Both the position numbers and the translations under genes were made by a program. A stretch of DNA of 64,000 nucleotides from Salicibibacter cibarius (lineage in GTDB: Bacteria > Bacillota > Bacilli > Bacillales > Marinococcaceae): the NCBI RefSeq assembly GCF_016495725.1, contig NZ_CP054705.1, forward strand, positions 744,001 through 808,000, in the 5' to 3' direction. Below are positions 43,334-52,149 of the stretch, piece after piece. Numbering within the stretch: position 1 is the stretch's first letter; every line of letters begins with the position of its first letter. Under the pieces are notes generated by a model. That model was not told the origin of the DNA. It did not search any database and saw nothing but the letters and a program-made list of their open reading frames with translations.

Positions 43334-43991
43334 TGGATTCTTCTCCTTTTTCATTTGGATTTTTAGAGGCTTGCATGAGTCTTTCATGTAAATAAGCAAA
43401 GCTGCCAGTTTTGGCCCCTAACGACGTTTCGATCATGTGCGTAAAGGCAGTTGCCTTTTGCATGAGTTCCTGGGGCTGCCACTCGAAAATGCCATCATCA
43501 AACACAAGTTGGGCGACAAGCAAAAATTCCACCATTTCCTTTGGATAAGGGGTTGTGAATGAACCTTCCGCTATCCCTTGTTCGACGACATCTGTCAAAA
43601 CAGGGGTCAGCCGCCGGATGGTTTCGACCAGGCTTTTTTGGTGCATTTCAGCATTGTGAACATCGTGTAACTCTTCAAGCATGCGTTTTTCTCGGCTGGC
43701 GTTGGGATTTTGAGCCATAATGATCTGAAATATTTTTTCAGGTGCCTCGAGGTTGGCGTTTGCGGCAATCATCTTGGCAGCTTCGGTCCCGCTGTCTATA
43801 AACCGTATGACCACGGCATCCATGACATCTTCTTTGGACCGAAAATAATAATAGAACGTTCCTTTGGCGATCCCAACCATTTGTAATATGTCGTTTATTG
43901 TCGTGTTAGCATACCCCTTTGTTGTAAAAAGCGTCTCGGCAACGTCCAAGATTTCGTTTCGTCGTTCTTCGGGGTTTTTTGAGATTCTCAT
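43326..43991 (-). CDS. TetR/AcrR-family repressor
   Basis: The 221-residue regulator has an N-terminal helix-turn-helix: ILDVAETLFTTKGYANTTIN then MVGIAKGTFYYYFRSKEDVM. The helical ligand-binding part runs from residue 60 on. ATG 43991 lies 22 bp from a GACCGACCGTCAGTC palindrome that is its likely operator. It heads the operon with the HU-like gene and both ABC transporters and probably represses all of it until a toxic compound is bound. Confidence 0.93.
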   Translation of the reverse strand: MRISKNPEERRNEILDVAETLFTTKGYANTTINDILQMVGIAKGTFYYYFRSKEDVMDAVVIRFIDSGTEAAKMIAANANLEAPEKIFQIIMAQNPNASREKRMLEELHDVHNAEMHQKSLVETIRRLTPVLTDVVEQGIAEGSFTTPYPKEMVEFLLVAQLVFDDGIFEWQPQELMQKATAFTHMIETSLGAKTGSFAYLHERLMQASKNPNEKGEESSE

Positions 43992-44013
43992 TTTTATACC
44001 TTCCTATTTTATT

Positions 44014-44028
44014 GACCGACCGTCAGTC
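44014..44028 (-). promoter_or_regulatory. TetR-type operator
   Basis: GACCGACCGTCAGTC is a near-perfect palindrome of the GAC-N-GAC/GTC-N-GTC kind common to TetR-family regulators of efflux operons. It lies in the promoter region of the minus-strand operon. Confidence 0.7.
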
Positions 44029-44105
44029 TATAAAAATGATATCATTACGCGCGTATAAAGTCAAGAGTGATCGGTGACACCGCCAATCCAGCAAATTTCC
44101 GTAGT

Positions 44106-44357
44106 TAAGTTGTTCTGGCCAAAAAACCAATCATTATTCTAGGAAACCCGTACTTGTTGAAGGGCGACTGCATGTTGAGTTAGAGATCTTAACGCTAATT
44201 GGGAACCGTTTGACGCTCCCGCTCCTCGATGAGCGGCATTGGATTGAGATAGGGTGGACGCTCTTAGTAGCGATGGTGGAAGGTGCTCTGCTTATGTTTA
44301 CGCACTTGATATTATTTTCCATTTTCCATATGGGTGTGGATATTGAAGAGGGTTAAA
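44106..44357 (+). pseudogene. Possible C-terminal relic of a membrane protein
   Basis: An open frame without a start encodes LPLLDERHWIEIGWTLLVAM and a hydrophobic stretch ALLMFTHLILFSIFHMGVDI, ending in EEG and a stop at 44357. It is hydrophobic like a final transmembrane segment. I recognise no family, and it may be a chance frame. It fills the stretch between the TetR operator and the phased repeats. Confidence 0.25.
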
Positions 44358-44582
44358 GGTGCCATGGCGCCTGAGCGCATTTAACAAGGGTTACTGCAGG
44401 CGCCATGAAGCGGTTATGGTGACCGAAAGCGGCCAAAAAATCGTAGTTTGGACGTCATGAAGCGGTCATGGCGACCGGTTGCGTCCAAAGAGTCAAATTT
44501 TGGTCGCCATGGAGCATCCATGGTGCCCGAACTTGCCCAAAAAGTAGTCATTCGGTCGCCATAGCTTCGTGACCCTGCCTGG
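44358..44582. repeat. Phased repeats with period about 52 bp (GGCGCC/GGTCGCCATG type)
   Basis: About four units begin GGCGCCATGAAGCGG, GGACGTCATGAAGCGG and GGTCGCCATGGAGC at 44399, 44450 and 44502. Each contains a nearby inverted half (TATGGTGACC, CATGGCGACC, CATGGTGCCC), then TGCGTCCAAA-like sequence and an AT-rich end. The motif differs from the GGACTC/GAGTCC arrays, but period and palindromic layout are the same. They lie at the 3' end of cls. Confidence 0.75.
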
Positions 44583-44614
44583 ATCGATGAGTGTTTGCCA
44601 TCGCCTGCAATCAT

Positions 44615-46063
44615 TTATAATATCGGTGACAGCAACCGGGCAATCGATTCTTTGAAACGTACCCACATTCCCCGTTCTTGGTAACGTTGCGGGGTCATTT
44701 CCGAAGAAAGAGCTTGATCGGCTTCGAAAATTGATGCCATTTTTTCGCCGAGGTCATCATTATACATAAAGGCGTTCACTTCGAAATTCAGACGGAAGCT
44801 GCGCACGTCGATGTTCGCGGTCCCGATGGTGCCGACGCTGCGGTCCACGACGAGCATTTTCGAATGGATAAAGCCGGCATCGTAAATGAAAAACCGGGCG
44901 CCTGAATTGAGTAATTCTCCCATGTGGGAATACGTCGCCCAATAGACAAAGGGATGATCCGGTTTATTCGGGATCATGATGCGTACATCCTTGCCGGCAA
45001 GGGCAGCGATGCGCAAAGCATCAAGCAAACTCGCATCCGGAATAAAATACGGGGTTTGAATGAATACGGAGTCGCGTGCCGACGTGATCATTTTGATATA
45101 CCCGTTTTTGATTTCTTCCCATTTGGTATCCGGACCGCTGGAAACGATTTGTGTGCTAAACTCCCCTTGAGGGGGCATGTCGGGAAAATAATGGGGTTCA
45201 TAATGAATGGTTTTGTCTTGAGAAGCTTGATTCCAATCAAGAATGAAACGGGTTTGCAGTGCTTTCACCGAAGAGCCGCGCATCCGTAAGTGGCTATCGC
45301 GCCAATACCCCATTCGTCTATTATGCCCCAAGTATTCATCGCCGACGTTAAAACCGCCAACATACGCGGTCTTCCCATCGATCACCACGATTTTACGGTG
45401 ATTGCGGTAATTCAGTCGTGAGTTCACATAAGGGATACGGGATGGAAAAAAAACGCCTACTTCGCCCCCGGCTTCCGTTAGAGTTTGAAAATGTCTCGGA
45501 TGAAGCTTGCGGGACCCCATATCGTCATAGAGCACACGCACTTGCACTCCTTCGCGTGCTTTTTCAGTCAACAAGTTTATGACGCGTTTGCCGAGGGTAT
45601 CATTACGAAATATGTAATATTGCAGATGAATATGGTCTTTCGCCTCCGCGATGTCCGCCAACAATTGCGAAAATTTATCGACGCCGTCCGTGAACACGTC
45701 TATATGATTGTCTTGGGTTAACACGGCATCGTTACTGCGAAGCAGCATGGAAATCAGGTGGCGATGGTTGCTCGATGTTTCATTTTGAAAATCAAAGCGG
45801 TCATGTTTCATGTCACTTAATTGCTCATTGATTAAGTCTTTCAAACCTATTTTTTCAATGCCGTCCCAATGAAATAAACGTTTCCGGGTTAAGTTTTGTC
45901 CAAGGACCATGTAAAGGATGAATCCGAGGTAAGGGATAAATACTAGGATGAGCAACCAAGCCCATGTTGCGTGCACATCACGCCGTTCCATGAAAACAAT
46001 GATGCCGGCAAAAATCGCGTTAAGAAAAAATAACAAGCCAACGGCGATTGATAAAATGTCCAT
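44615..46063 (-). CDS. cls: Cardiolipin synthase (phospholipase D family)
   Basis: Joins two phosphatidylglycerols to cardiolipin at the membrane. The 482-residue protein has two N-terminal helices (ILSIAVGLLFFLNAIFAGII, WLLILVFIPYLGFILYMVLG) and two HKD motifs: NHRKIVVIDGKTAYVGGFN (about 220) and IHSKMLVVDRSVGTIGTANI (about 395). ATG 46063 follows GGAGGGAAACG. An IS4-type element begins only 37 bp upstream, and the probable promoter -10 is on the far side of it (47789-47797). Confidence 0.95.
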   Translation of the reverse strand: MDILSIAVGLLFFLNAIFAGIIVFMERRDVHATWAWLLILVFIPYLGFILYMVLGQNLTRKRLFHWDGIEKIGLKDLINEQLSDMKHDRFDFQNETSSNHRHLISMLLRSNDAVLTQDNHIDVFTDGVDKFSQLLADIAEAKDHIHLQYYIFRNDTLGKRVINLLTEKAREGVQVRVLYDDMGSRKLHPRHFQTLTEAGGEVGVFFPSRIPYVNSRLNYRNHRKIVVIDGKTAYVGGFNVGDEYLGHNRRMGYWRDSHLRMRGSSVKALQTRFILDWNQASQDKTIHYEPHYFPDMPPQGEFSTQIVSSGPDTKWEEIKNGYIKMITSARDSVFIQTPYFIPDASLLDALRIAALAGKDVRIMIPNKPDHPFVYWATYSHMGELLNSGARFFIYDAGFIHSKMLVVDRSVGTIGTANIDVRSFRLNFEVNAFMYNDDLGEKMASIFEADQALSSEMTPQRYQERGMWVRFKESIARLLSPIL

Positions 46064-46100
46064 CGTTTCCCTCCTCTCTTTTTGCTATTTTTCTCCATTA

Positions 46101-47785
46101 CTCGAGTTTCGCACCCCAAATAACAAGGGATTCAGCGTGTATATTGCTGCCTAAGGCCCTTGTATGACAGTGTTTTCATCGAAATTCCATTTTCGCTCTT
46201 TAAGCGACATTATCGTCGTCAAATAGCTGATGGCCCAAAAATGAGTCTTCAAAAAGGGTTTTGATGTATTGGTATTCCTCAGACGTCTTAAAGGCATGAA
46301 TATCGACCGCTCCTGATTCTGAGATGGCTGCGATAATCACGTCCAGGAGCTCATCAAACATTTCCCATAACCGTTGTGCCATATTTTTCTCCACCATGTC
46401 GTCTTTCATCTCTTCAAATAACCCTCCCAAGGTTTCGTAATCGTTGATTCGTCGGAAATAAGACAAAAAGGCATACAGGATGTAGGTGGTTGTTACATGG
46501 GCGATTTGCGCGTCGAAATCTTGGGATTGGCATTTCCCCAGACGAAGGTGCTGTTTCGTCTCTCTGAAAAAAACTTCGATCGTCCAACGAACCGAATAAA
46601 TGTCCATGGTTTCAATGAATGATAAGCTGATATCTGTAGAGAGATACAGTCGCCACTCTTTTTGGTACGGAAAGCGGCAAAAAAACAATTTGACGGTTTC
46701 ATCGATCCCGGGATAGTAGACGGTGACTTCATAATAACGCGTATTGCGTTTGCGGCAACGTTTTTCTTTTCCTTCGCTTTTCAGGGTTTTCAGCAGTTCC
46801 TTCGCATGCATGTCTTTCCCTTGGTAACGGTACTTTCTCCAGTCCTTGCGGACAGCACAAATGACGTGCATCGCTCCATCTTTGACCCCTCTGCACGTGC
46901 GGATAAAGTCCTTGCTGGCAAACCAACTGTCTACGAGAACATACTTGGCTTTGAAACCGTGCTTCACCGCTCTTTTGAGCATACGTATCGCATTCGTGAT
47001 TTTGTCGACATCGCATTCCTTCTTGCGCTTGGCACCGTTTGAGCGAGGATCACGCTTCTTTTGATATTGCTCTTTCCGCTGTTTCTTGTATAGCTTCTTT
47101 TCAGAATGAAGACTGAAATCAAGCGGGTTAAAGCTTTTCCCATCAAAGAGTCCCATGGTGAGATTTTTGAACCCGAGCGTTGCTTTGGATTTCTTGCGTC
47201 CGGCCACATGGTCGTGGACGTAAGAAACCTCTTCAATCCGGCGGCCAACACGCTCGTCCATCGTATCATCAAAGATAAAAGCCGACTTATCGTCCACGTC
47301 CTGATCAGGGTTAACCAAAGATTGAAACTGCTTAGACACATGAAGAAGCAGGTTGCGCCAAGGCATCCGGGCGTGGTTTTTCAAGCGATAAATCGTATCC
47401 TTTTGCATTTTGGTGACCTGTTTGTATCCACTTTTGTAGAAGGCATTGACGCTGTTCAAAAACATCAGTGGAAACACCAATAGTAAGGTGATGATATCTG
47501 CAACCGGATATCCTTGCTCTTTCTTCAATCCGACCTTGTGACAAAGGGAACGAAAGTTGAACGTTTTCATAACATCCCTTATAATTGAATCAATTGAAAA
47601 ACTATGAGTTTGAATCACTTTTTCAATCTCTTTGGTTTTTCCCCGCATGGTAACACGTCCTTTTGGCATGATTTGGATTGGTACCTTAATTATACCAAAA
47701 GCCCTGTGTTCATGCGGGTTTTTTACGTTTTTTCATCCATTTTCATGGTGTTTTTTTATTGATTTATCAGGGTGCGAAACTCGAG
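46101..47785 (-). mobile_element. IS4-type insertion sequence upstream of cls
   Basis: Inverted repeats CTCGAGTTTCGCACCC start at 46101 and, reversed, end at 47785. TCCATTA is duplicated at 46094-46100 and 47786-47792 (7 bp). One transposase gene on the minus strand points toward cls, so read-through could replace the lost promoter. Confidence 0.92.
46200..47648 (-). CDS. IS4-family transposase
   Basis: A protein of about 482 residues has DDE residues in FIFDDTMDERVGRR, KYVLVDSWFASKDFIR and WTIEVFFRETKQHLRLGK (the Y/W-x2-R-x3-E-x6-K signature of IS4 transposases is approximated here). ATG 47648 (MRGKTKEIEK) is chosen, with AAGGAC upstream. The frame also opens at 47669. The gene seems intact. 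Confidence 0.9.
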   Translation of the reverse strand: MRGKTKEIEKVIQTHSFSIDSIIRDVMKTFNFRSLCHKVGLKKEQGYPVADIITLLLVFPLMFLNSVNAFYKSGYKQVTKMQKDTIYRLKNHARMPWRNLLLHVSKQFQSLVNPDQDVDDKSAFIFDDTMDERVGRRIEEVSYVHDHVAGRKKSKATLGFKNLTMGLFDGKSFNPLDFSLHSEKKLYKKQRKEQYQKKRDPRSNGAKRKKECDVDKITNAIRMLKRAVKHGFKAKYVLVDSWFASKDFIRTCRGVKDGAMHVICAVRKDWRKYRYQGKDMHAKELLKTLKSEGKEKRCRKRNTRYYEVTVYYPGIDETVKLFFCRFPYQKEWRLYLSTDISLSFIETMDIYSVRWTIEVFFRETKQHLRLGKCQSQDFDAQIAHVTTTYILYAFLSYFRRINDYETLGGLFEEMKDDMVEKNMAQRLWEMFDELLDVIIAAISESGAVDIHAFKTSEEYQYIKTLFEDSFLGHQLFDDDNVA

Positions 47786-47788
47786 TCC

Positions 47789-47797
47789 ATTATATCA
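47789..47797 (-). promoter_or_regulatory. Stranded extended -10 of cls
   Basis: On the minus strand TG-A-TATAAT is an extended -10 whose last bases form part of the TCCATTA target site of the IS. Without the IS it would lie about 30 bp upstream of the cls start. No good -35 is visible, as is usual with extended -10 promoters. Confidence 0.5.
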
Positions 47798-47880
47798 TGT
47801 TTTCAGGAGAAAGTGGATTTCTTGAGTGTGAGAAAAAATATGAAGATCCCGCATAATTATGATAGAATAAAGGAAAAGAA

Positions 47881-47973
47881 AAAACCACTAGGGGTGCGTA
47901 CAGCGCTGAGAGAAGTGATTGCTTCAACCCTTCGAACCTGATCCGGGGAGTACCGGCGGAGGAAAGTGGCTTC
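47881..47973 (+). promoter_or_regulatory. TPP riboswitch (THI element)
   Basis: The sequence holds the conserved THI pieces in order: CCACTAGGGGTGC, CTGAGAGAAG, AACCCTTCGAACCTGATCCG, GGGAGTACCGGCGGAGGAAA. P1 closes with CCACT (47885-47889) and AGTGG (47965-47969). The 3' strand of P1 (GGAAAGTGGC) can also pair with GCCACCTTCC of the terminator at 48019, so thiamine pyrophosphate binding would free the terminator. It controls thiD. Confidence 0.95.
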
Positions 47974-48018
47974 GGGACGTAAGCGAAGAGAGCACTTGAT
48001 TCTTGTCCTATGCGCCGC

Positions 48019-48044
48019 CACCTTCCGTCCGAAGGTGTTTTTTT
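48019..48044 (+). terminator. Riboswitch-controlled terminator
   Basis: CACCTTC (48019-48025), loop CGTCC, GAAGGTG (48031-48037) and seven T. The 5' strand overlaps the sequence that can pair with the riboswitch P1, the standard antiterminator arrangement. Confidence 0.9.
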
Positions 48045-48084
48045 ACACTCTCAGAAAGTATAAATTGTTCGGATGATAGTATTA

Positions 48085-48132
48085 AGAAAAACTTTGCCCC
48101 TCGCCATCTTTAGCGATAAGTCAAGTTTTTCT
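48085..48132 (+). other. Second stem-loop in the thiD leader
   Basis: AGAAAAACTT (48085-48094) pairs perfectly with AAGTTTTTCT (48123-48132), and TCGC (48101-48104) with GCGA (48113-48116) inside. It lies between the riboswitch terminator and the thiD ribosome site (GGAGGG, about 48171-48177). There is no T-run. It may be an mRNA-stabilising or processing structure. I know of no family for it. Confidence 0.5.
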
Positions 48133-48184
48133 AAATTGAAGGGCAACGCTGGTTTCGTGCCGAGAGCCGAAGGAGGGCGCGGAC

Positions 48185-49006
48185 ATGACAGAAATAGCAA
48201 AAGCATTAACGGTGGCAGGGACGGATCCGAGCGGAGGAGCCGGTATTCACGCGGATTTGAAAACGTTCCAGGAGATCGGCGTATACGGGATGAGTGTGAT
48301 CACATCAGTCGTCAGCCAGAATACGCTCGGAGTAAAGTCATTTGTGGATCTAGAACTTGATTTTGTGGAAAGCCAATTTGACGCGGTATTTGAAGATATA
48401 TCTCCGGATGCGGTGAAATCGGGGATGCTTTCCAATCCGGAAGTAATGACGTTGACAGCCAAAAAAATAAGGGAAGCAAATGTCGCCAATTATGTCCTTG
48501 ACCCCGTAATGATTGCGTCCAGTGGACACGCGCTCATTTCGGAATCGGCCAGGGAGACGATTGCGAAAGAGCTTCTTCCTTTGGCAACGGTCGTGACGCC
48601 GAATTTGCCGGAAGCGGAGGCGTTGACAAATCGAACGATCAAGACGGTCGACGATATGAAAGAAGCCGGGCGGATACTCGTAGAGGAATATGGGACGAGC
48701 GCTGCATTGATCAAAGGCGGGCATTATGAAGGCGAGGCCGATGATTATCTGTATGATGGCCAAACGTTTGAAAAATTCTCGGCGAAACGCTTTGATACGA
48801 AACACACGCACGGAAGCGGTTGTACGTATGCAGCGGTTATTACAGCCGGCCTGGCGAACGGAAAGTCCCTCTATGAAGCGGTGAAAATTGGCAAAGCATA
48901 TATCACTGCCGCGATCTCAAATCCGCTCAATATCGGAAAAGGGCAAGGACCGACGAATCATTGGGGGCATCGCTGGTCTGACGTTCAACCCCCGATCAAA
49001 GTGTAA
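48185..49006 (+). CDS. thiD: Hydroxymethylpyrimidine (phosphomethylpyrimidine) kinase
   Basis: Phosphorylates HMP and HMP-P for thiamine synthesis. The 273-residue ribokinase-fold protein has ALTVAGTDPSGGAGIHADLK at the N-terminus, VLDPVMIASSGHALI in the middle and the HTHGSGCTYAAVITAGLA anion-hole motif near the end, as in ThiD. ATG 48185 follows GGAGGG. The TPP riboswitch upstream confirms the pathway. A pyridoxal kinase role (PdxK-like) is known for some close relatives but is less likely here. Confidence 0.95.
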   Translation: MTEIAKALTVAGTDPSGGAGIHADLKTFQEIGVYGMSVITSVVSQNTLGVKSFVDLELDFVESQFDAVFEDISPDAVKSGMLSNPEVMTLTAKKIREANVANYVLDPVMIASSGHALISESARETIAKELLPLATVVTPNLPEAEALTNRTIKTVDDMKEAGRILVEEYGTSAALIKGGHYEGEADDYLYDGQTFEKFSAKRFDTKHTHGSGCTYAAVITAGLANGKSLYEAVKIGKAYITAAISNPLNIGKGQGPTNHWGHRWSDVQPPIKV

Positions 49007-49018
49007 GGAGCGCGAAAC

Positions 49019-50203
49019 ATGGCCATTCAAGTCAGCAAAAAGGCAGCACGGCGGTTCCTTCTCGCGAAATCAGGTCTGAATAATTATGGTGCACTCGACT
49101 CGAATGTGGCGACAGCACTTCGCCAATTGGAATGCGTGCAATTGGATCCGGTGGCGATCATTGAGCGTAATCACCACCTTGTATTTTTCAATCGTTTGGA
49201 AAAATACAATCGGCAAGAACTCGAACGCCAATTGTGGGAAGGGCATGCTTTTGAATATTTTGCCAATGCAGCTTGTTTACTCCCAATGGAGGACTATCCG
49301 ATTTTTAAAGGGAAAATAAAAACGAGTGAGCGGGAATGGGCATCGAAAAGGCATCTGTATCAAGATGTGGAACGTATGATCCGCCAAGCGTTAGCAGATC
49401 AAGGCCCGTTGCCATCCAAGGCCTTTGCTTCAGATAAAAAGGTTGTCGGTGCCTGGGACCAACCAACGCACGCGACAACGAAAGAAACGAGTCATGTGCT
49501 TCGAGTCCTGTTTGAAACCGGTGCCATTCAAGTATGTGGCAGACAAGGGTCTGAGCGCTATTTTGCTTTGAGCGAAGATGTTATTCCCGCGGCCTGGCAA
49601 CAAGAAGCAGAAGCGATCAGCGAAAAAGAAGCGGACCGAAGACTTGTGCACAAATACTTGCGCGCATACCGCCTGATCGATGACAGCGATCCGCGATTTG
49701 GTTGGCAGCGTATGACAGCTAAGGAGCGTAAGGACTGGGTGGACGGCTTTATCTCTGATGGCACGCTCACCCCGGTGGATATCGAGGGCGCGACCGGGCG
49801 ATACACAGTGTTGCAAGAAGAAGCTGAACAGCTACTTGCATACGAAGCACACAATGAGCGCGTCAACAATGCCGTCTCTTTTTTGCCACCCCTCGATAAT
49901 TTGTTGTGGCGCAGAACGCGCTTGGAAGATTTATTCGATTTCACGTATCGTTGGGAAATTTATATACCGCAACACAAGCGGCGCTATGGTCCATACGCAC
50001 TTCCAATCCTGCTGGATGATCAGCTGATCGGACGGGCAGATCCGTTTTTTGACCGTGACCATGGGAGGTTTTCTATTCATGTCCATGAAGAACCTTCCCG
50101 GAAATGGTCAAAAACGCGTGCGGAACTAGTGGAGCGCGGGGCCAGACGCATGGGGGAACGTCTCGGTGCAGAGGACGTCCGAGTCACGGGGGTGAAGAAG
50201 TAA
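49019..50203 (+). CDS. YcaQ/AlkZ-like winged-helix DNA glycosylase
   Basis: The 394-residue HTH_42 (DUF1006) protein is a family that unhooks DNA interstrand crosslinks or removes alkylated bases. It begins VSKKAARRFLLAKSGL, and QLECVQLDPVAIIERNHH holds the catalytic Q-L-D motif of the YcaQ (AlkX) branch. SFLPPLDNLLWRRTRLEDLF and IGRADPFFDRDHGRF are typical of the C-terminal half. ATG 49019 follows AAGGAG. It starts 12 bp after thiD and may be read from the same promoter. Confidence 0.9.
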   Translation: MAIQVSKKAARRFLLAKSGLNNYGALDSNVATALRQLECVQLDPVAIIERNHHLVFFNRLEKYNRQELERQLWEGHAFEYFANAACLLPMEDYPIFKGKIKTSEREWASKRHLYQDVERMIRQALADQGPLPSKAFASDKKVVGAWDQPTHATTKETSHVLRVLFETGAIQVCGRQGSERYFALSEDVIPAAWQQEAEAISEKEADRRLVHKYLRAYRLIDDSDPRFGWQRMTAKERKDWVDGFISDGTLTPVDIEGATGRYTVLQEEAEQLLAYEAHNERVNNAVSFLPPLDNLLWRRTRLEDLFDFTYRWEIYIPQHKRRYGPYALPILLDDQLIGRADPFFDRDHGRFSIHVHEEPSRKWSKTRAELVERGARRMGERLGAEDVRVTGVKK

Positions 50204-50231
50204 ACGTGACGATCGGTCGGGAAACAAGGCA

Positions 50232-50513
50232 TTACCCTTTTTCTGCCAAGTTCCCCGCGCTTTCCAAGGTCACAATGTTTTCTTTACTCTCGCCATCGAC
50301 ATCCGCAACAATCGCCCGACCTTCATAAGTGCCTCCTTCAGCTTCAAACTCAAAATACATCGGTGTTTTTGAACTTACGGCATCAAAGATTAAATTTTGC
50401 TCTTCAACGCCTTGAAATGTGCCGGTCCAATCATCGTTATCTTTTACTTCAATATTACCAACACGGAAATTGAACACCTTTCCATCTGTTGTTCGTAAAG
50501 CGTCTACTTTCAT
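50232..50513 (-). CDS. Hypothetical protein, 93 residues
   Basis: Begins MKVDALRTTDGKVFNFRVGN, is acidic and predicted mainly beta (alternating hydrophobic strands such as YFEFEAEGGTYEGRAIVA). It has no signal peptide, helix or motif I recognise. ATG 50513 is preceded by AGGAGG at good spacing, which supports it as a real gene. It is convergent with the YcaQ-like gene. Confidence 0.65.
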   Translation of the reverse strand: MKVDALRTTDGKVFNFRVGNIEVKDNDDWTGTFQGVEEQNLIFDAVSSKTPMYFEFEAEGGTYEGRAIVADVDGESKENIVTLESAGNLAEKG

Positions 50514-50956
50514 GACCGAATCCTCCTATTTCATCGTATGTAATTATCTTTCCCGGCAAAGCATGAAAACAAACGATGGATTTTTTGTGCGTAAGTTGTG
50601 TAAAAGGTCGAACTCCGTATCAATCGACTATATGCAGACGTCTATCGATCTGTTTTCAGCGGTTGCCAGGATTTCAGAACGTAAGGATACGGGAATAGGA
50701 GAAATGTAGGGCGCTTTGTCCTGAAAATCGGTGAATACAGGACAAAATCTCGGGTGACCCTAAAATTTTGTCTTTAAAAGGGTTTGAATCAAGATAAAAC
50801 CGCATCAATAGGTCCGATTTTTGATCTCAAAATTAGGGGCAAAGCGTCGTTGAACAGCATAATAAAGCCGTCAGGGCAGCCAAGAAATTTTCCGATGCCT
50901 GCCTTCGGGAGCACGTGCGATTACCACCGGGATAAAGAGATGGAGGGATAGAAAAA
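50514..50956. other. Intergenic stretch without a gene
   Basis: The only structure I see is a perfect inverted repeat, TTTGTCCTG (50715-50723) and CAGGACAAA (50738-50746). It could be a hairpin or an operator. The related words GGGCGCTTTG (50709-50718) and, reversed, CAAAGCG near 50852 bracket about 145 bp. The rest contains the nagA ribosome site (GGAGGGA, 50942-50948). No promoter was chosen with confidence. Confidence 0.4.
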
Positions 50957-52147
50957 ATGCCTCGTCAATCAAACGTTATTTTGCATGGAATGAAACTTAT
51001 AATGAAAAATGACGTATGGATAAATGGATATATTTTTTTGCGAAATGAAACGATCATTGCTGTCGGGAAAGATTTAAAAGACGACGATTTTCCCGGAATC
51101 CCGAGGCGGATGTACAGAGAGAACATGCTTGCGTTTCCCGGGTTTATTGACATTCACACCCATGGCGGATACGGGGTCGATGTGATGGACGGCAGCCAAG
51201 AAGTGTTTGAAACGTTAGGGGCTTCTTTGCCGTCTGAAGGTACGACCGCGTATTTGGCGACGACGATTACGCAAGAGAAAGAAAACATCACGCGGGCGTT
51301 GCAGACAGGAGCTGTTTATTACCACCGGCAAAGGGAAGCAGGCGTTGCTGAATTGTTGGGCTTTCATTTGGAAGGACCTTTTATCAACGTCAAGAGAAAA
51401 GGTGCGCAGCCGGAGGAACATATTATAAGTAATGACCTTGATCTTTACAAAGCTTTTCAACGGGAAGCCGACGGCACTATCCGAATAGTCACCTACGCAC
51501 CGGAAATGTTGGGTGGGCTGGATTTAACGGCCTATATAAGTGAAACAGGCGTGATCCCTTCCATTGGCCACTCGGATGCAACCTACGGGGAAATGAAGAC
51601 AGCGGTGGCAGCCGGCGCAAAGCACATCACCCATCTTTACAACGGGATGCGCGGCTTTCACCATCGCGAACCAGGTGTTGTCGGCGCGGCTTATACGATT
51701 GATGAACTCCAGAGTGAAATCATCGCGGATGGGTTGCATAGCTCACCGCCTGCTGTGGCAACGGCTTATCGGACAGGCGGATTCCGTAATCTTTTTCTTA
51801 TTACCGATAGTATGAGAGCGAAGGGGCTTCAAGACGGCACGTATGATCTGGGCGGCCAAGGTGTAACTGTTCGGGATGAGAAGGCTACCCTCGCGGACGG
51901 CACCCTTGCCGGCAGCATTATAACGATGGATGGGTGCGTGCGTAATATGCGTGCATATACGGATGCCGCTTTGCCCGAGCTTGCGGCCATGGTCGCCGGC
52001 AATCAGGCAAAGGCGCTGGGGATTGATGATCGCAAAGGTTCGATTGCCCCGGAAAAAGACGCAGATCTTGTCTTGCTTAATGAACATCTGGACGTTGAGG
52101 AAACGTGGTGTCGCGGTCAGTTAGCGTATCAAAGCGAGGAGCGATAA
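50957..52147 (+). CDS. nagA: N-acetylglucosamine-6-phosphate deacetylase
   Basis: Removes the acetyl group from GlcNAc-6-P, giving GlcN-6-P for NagB or cell-wall synthesis. The 396-residue amidohydrolase has the metal motif FIDIHTHGGYGVDVMDG, GFHLEGPFIN, SIGHSDATYGE and THLYNGMRGFHHREPGVVGA, and the catalytic aspartate in LFLITDSMRAKG. ATG 50957 follows GGAGGGATAGAAAAA. The nagB start lies 2 bp after its stop. No GntR-type NagR is in the window. Confidence 0.95.
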   Translation: MPRQSNVILHGMKLIMKNDVWINGYIFLRNETIIAVGKDLKDDDFPGIPRRMYRENMLAFPGFIDIHTHGGYGVDVMDGSQEVFETLGASLPSEGTTAYLATTITQEKENITRALQTGAVYYHRQREAGVAELLGFHLEGPFINVKRKGAQPEEHIISNDLDLYKAFQREADGTIRIVTYAPEMLGGLDLTAYISETGVIPSIGHSDATYGEMKTAVAAGAKHITHLYNGMRGFHHREPGVVGAAYTIDELQSEIIADGLHSSPPAVATAYRTGGFRNLFLITDSMRAKGLQDGTYDLGGQGVTVRDEKATLADGTLAGSIITMDGCVRNMRAYTDAALPELAAMVAGNQAKALGIDDRKGSIAPEKDADLVLLNEHLDVEETWCRGQLAYQSEER

Positions 52148-52149
52148 GG

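Noticed and set aside
50419-50709. Plus-strand frame of 96 codons overlapping the hypothetical gene
   Set aside because: It largely shadows the opposite-strand gene, and no ribosome site precedes it.
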